A stretch of 44,977 bases of DNA from a virus, in the IMG/VR virus record IMGVR_UViG_3300048929_000312, positions 1-44,977 of that record; one strand, written 5' to 3'. The notes under the pieces are model-generated. The model made no database searches, had not been told where the DNA came from, and worked only from the letters and a program-made list of their open reading frames with translations. Positions 43,809 to 44,977 of this stretch are shown piece by piece. A program made the position numbers and the translations under genes. Position 1 is the first letter of the stretch. Every line of letters starts with the position of its first letter.

Positions 43809-44015
43809 ATGACGAAGTGGAATCCGATGAGCAGCGCGCCGACCGATGGCACATGGATCAGAGCCCGCGGCCATGATTTTGGCGACCGCAGCCGGAAGAA
43901 ACACACGGCCATCGCCTTCTACCAAGACGAGGTCTGGAATGAGGTCGGCAGCGAAGGTTCGATCCTGTACTATCTCATTGAGTGGCAGCCGTTCGCCGGC
44001 AATGCACGTTCTTAG
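43809..44015 (+). CDS. DUF551-like small phage protein
   Basis: A 68-aa protein: MTKWNPMSSAPTDGTWIRAR opens with the WxPxxxxPxDG motif of DUF551-type proteins, then TAIAFYQDEVWNEVGSEGSI and LIEWQPF. These are common small phage proteins of unknown role. An upstream TTG at 43803 is possible as a start. Confidence 0.65.
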   Translation: MTKWNPMSSAPTDGTWIRARGHDFGDRSRKKHTAIAFYQDEVWNEVGSEGSILYYLIEWQPFAGNARS

Positions 44016-44027
44016 GTAGAATAGTCG

Positions 44028-44258
44028 ATGCCCCGAGCTTTACCCGATAAGGCGATTCCAACTCTACGCGAACTTTCGCGGGGAAACGGGACGTTTCTTG
44101 ATCGAGATTTTATCATCGTTCCAACCCTGGGCCGCACCATTCTGGCGCGGATTGTTGAGCGCGGTTGGATACAGGCCCATGGCCCCGAATTGGGCGGCAC
44201 GAGATATCGGATTACCGAAGCAGGAAAGCTCGCAATTCAGCAGGAAACGCTAAAATGA
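44028..44258 (+). CDS. winged-helix protein, 76 aa
   Basis: AIPTLRELSRGNGTFLDRDF, then TLGRTILARIVERGWIQAHG, then GTRYRITEAGKLAIQQ: a clear winged helix with a recognition helix (GRTILARIVERGWI) and a wing before ITEAGK. It probably binds DNA as a small regulator. Coupled to the next gene by ATGA. Confidence 0.65.
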   Translation: MPRALPDKAIPTLRELSRGNGTFLDRDFIIVPTLGRTILARIVERGWIQAHGPELGGTRYRITEAGKLAIQQETLK

Positions 44259-44458
44259 CTTTTGAACCTGGATGGCTGATGCGGACGTGCCATGAAGCGC
44301 ATATCCGTAGCATGTGCAACAATGGACGGCCCTACCTGAAGCACTATGGGTTCGATCCCGGTCCCGCGTCAGAAAGTGATGCGAAGGAGCTATACGAGAT
44401 GATGGCAGCGAGGTTCATGGCGTGGACCGGCCGCCCAATATCGGACTTCGTGAAATGA
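44255..44458 (+). CDS. hypothetical protein, 67 aa
   Basis: Not recognised. MTFEPGWLMRTCHEAHIRSM, then YLKHYGFDPGPASESDAKEL, then YEMMAARFMAWTGRPISD. Helical with two Cys and several His. Coupled at both ends (ATGA). Confidence 0.55.
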   Translation: MTFEPGWLMRTCHEAHIRSMCNNGRPYLKHYGFDPGPASESDAKELYEMMAARFMAWTGRPISDFVK

Positions 44459-44649
44459 ACGTTTTAGGGGAATGGATTCTGAAGCAGATGCGGGATGATC
44501 GCGTCCGCAAGCTGGTTGCTATGCCAGAAGCCGATCTGAAGGCCCTGTGGGACCGCTACGATGGCTGCAACGCGCCAGACGGTCACGAGGGCGAGGACAT
44601 CCACATGGCCCTCAACATCAAAGGCTGCGGCGAATACTGCGCCGTGTAA
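44455..44649 (+). CDS. hypothetical protein, 64 aa
   Basis: Not recognised. Helix MNVLGEWILKQMRDDRVRKL, then MPEADLKALWDRYDGCNAPD and HEGEDIHMALNIKGCGEYCA. It has three Cys and acidic or His residues near the end that could bind metal. Coupled to the previous gene. Confidence 0.55.
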   Translation: MNVLGEWILKQMRDDRVRKLVAMPEADLKALWDRYDGCNAPDGHEGEDIHMALNIKGCGEYCAV

Positions 44650-44674
44650 CCAAACAGCAGATAAGTGACAAGTC

Positions 44675-44896
44675 ATGAAAAGGTTTGAGGTGTGGATGGA
44701 GGGCTATCAGGCAAGCGGGAATTCGGCGAAGGCTCGAAAAATTGGCGAGACTGAAGCCGAAAGTTTTGTTGATGCCTGCGCGAAACTTATGTCCGTTCCG
44801 CCATGGAATGATGGAAGTTTCAATCCCAAGGGGCCGTCCTATTGGGGATGCGGCCTTTATGACAACGAGATAGCCGCCCGAAAAGTATTCGGGTAA
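44675..44896 (+). CDS. hypothetical protein, 73 aa
   Basis: Opens MKRFEVWMEGYQASGNSAKA then IGETEAESFVDACAKLM, a strand-helix order also seen in other small phage proteins that begin with such a strand, and ends FNPKGPSYWGCGLYDNEIAA. Not assigned to a named family. It is separated from the previous gene by 25 bases. Confidence 0.6.
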   Translation: MKRFEVWMEGYQASGNSAKARKIGETEAESFVDACAKLMSVPPWNDGSFNPKGPSYWGCGLYDNEIAARKVFG

Positions 44897-44920
44897 TTGC
44901 CACTTAGCAGAGAACGATCA

Positions 44921-44977
44921 ATGACACCTAGCTGCGCCAATTGTCGGTTCGGGACATGTATTGAAGGCCGCCAAAAA
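44921..44977 (+). CDS. start of a Cys-rich protein, cut by the window end
   Basis: MTPSCANCRFGTCIEGRQK: an N-terminal CxxC knuckle with a third Cys, probably a zinc-binding phage protein. GAGAACG lies upstream. Only 19 codons are in the window. Confidence 0.5.
   Translation, partial: MTPSCANCRFGTCIEGRQK

Overview
The window is most of a temperate podovirus-type prophage or phage genome. The packaging and virion genes are a P22-like set: small and large terminase subunits, a long portal with a coiled-coil tail, a scaffold, a coat protein, a short-tail adaptor, a stabilisation protein and ejection proteins. There is no tape measure, sheath or tail tube. Base 1 lies inside the 3' half of a tRNA-Pro(CGG) gene, which looks like an attachment-site core, so the element is probably integrated at or attached to that tRNA. 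GC-rich codon use, the tRNA and several small-gene families suggest a high-GC proteobacterial host, probably alphaproteobacterial; the genus cannot be named from the sequence. No integrase, DNA polymerase or helicase gene is in the window, and the last gene is cut at 44977, so the right end is missing.

Layout. 1-1047: att/tRNA fragment, an XRE-type regulator and two small rightward genes. 1013-4881: leftward lysis operon (32-aa membrane peptide, GH24 endolysin with a C-terminal membrane tail, 25-aa membrane peptide, Rz-like protein, lipoprotein, membrane coiled-coil protein, HTH-metallophosphoesterase, dATP/dGTP diphosphohydrolase-like protein). 4889-12472: fibre and collar proteins, two large internal or ejection proteins (one with a SleB-type wall hydrolase domain), a protein with an S74-type chaperone end, and a GNAT. 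14027-20480: stabilisation protein, adaptor, further head proteins, coat, scaffold. 21438-23409: small virion genes. 24358-29792: glycosidase-like spike and other receptor-side proteins. 29789-35531: portal, terminases and small genes. All of these read leftward. 35532-35975 is a noncoding divergent control region with 17-bp-phased repeats. From 35976 to the end about 35 very small, mostly stop-start-coupled early genes read rightward, including a DnaQ-like exonuclease, DUF4406, SprT-like and GNAT proteins, several winged-helix proteins and several CxxC proteins.

Inside the leftward late region sit short rightward cargo islands: an aldo/keto reductase followed by an AT-richer HTH protein (12.5-14.0 kb), a three-gene operon (20.5-21.4 kb), and a membrane micropeptide plus methyltransferase (23.4-24.4 kb). 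They run convergently into virion genes with interlocked stop codons. At 13.5-14.1 kb the 3' end of the virion gene is present twice, with only synonymous differences plus one 9-bp slip, which marks a seam where two cargo genes have been stacked.

The most notable feature is a roughly 23-bp element, consensus TTGACAnnTCGTnnnTAACG, found ten times in both orientations. It lies ahead of the lysis operon, head operon, portal operon, terminase-side genes, three cargo islands and three early units. It looks like one composite promoter/operator set for the whole genome. A second theme is a series of eight or more tiny genes (22-50 aa), most encoding a single membrane helix, nearly all stop-start coupled to a neighbour.
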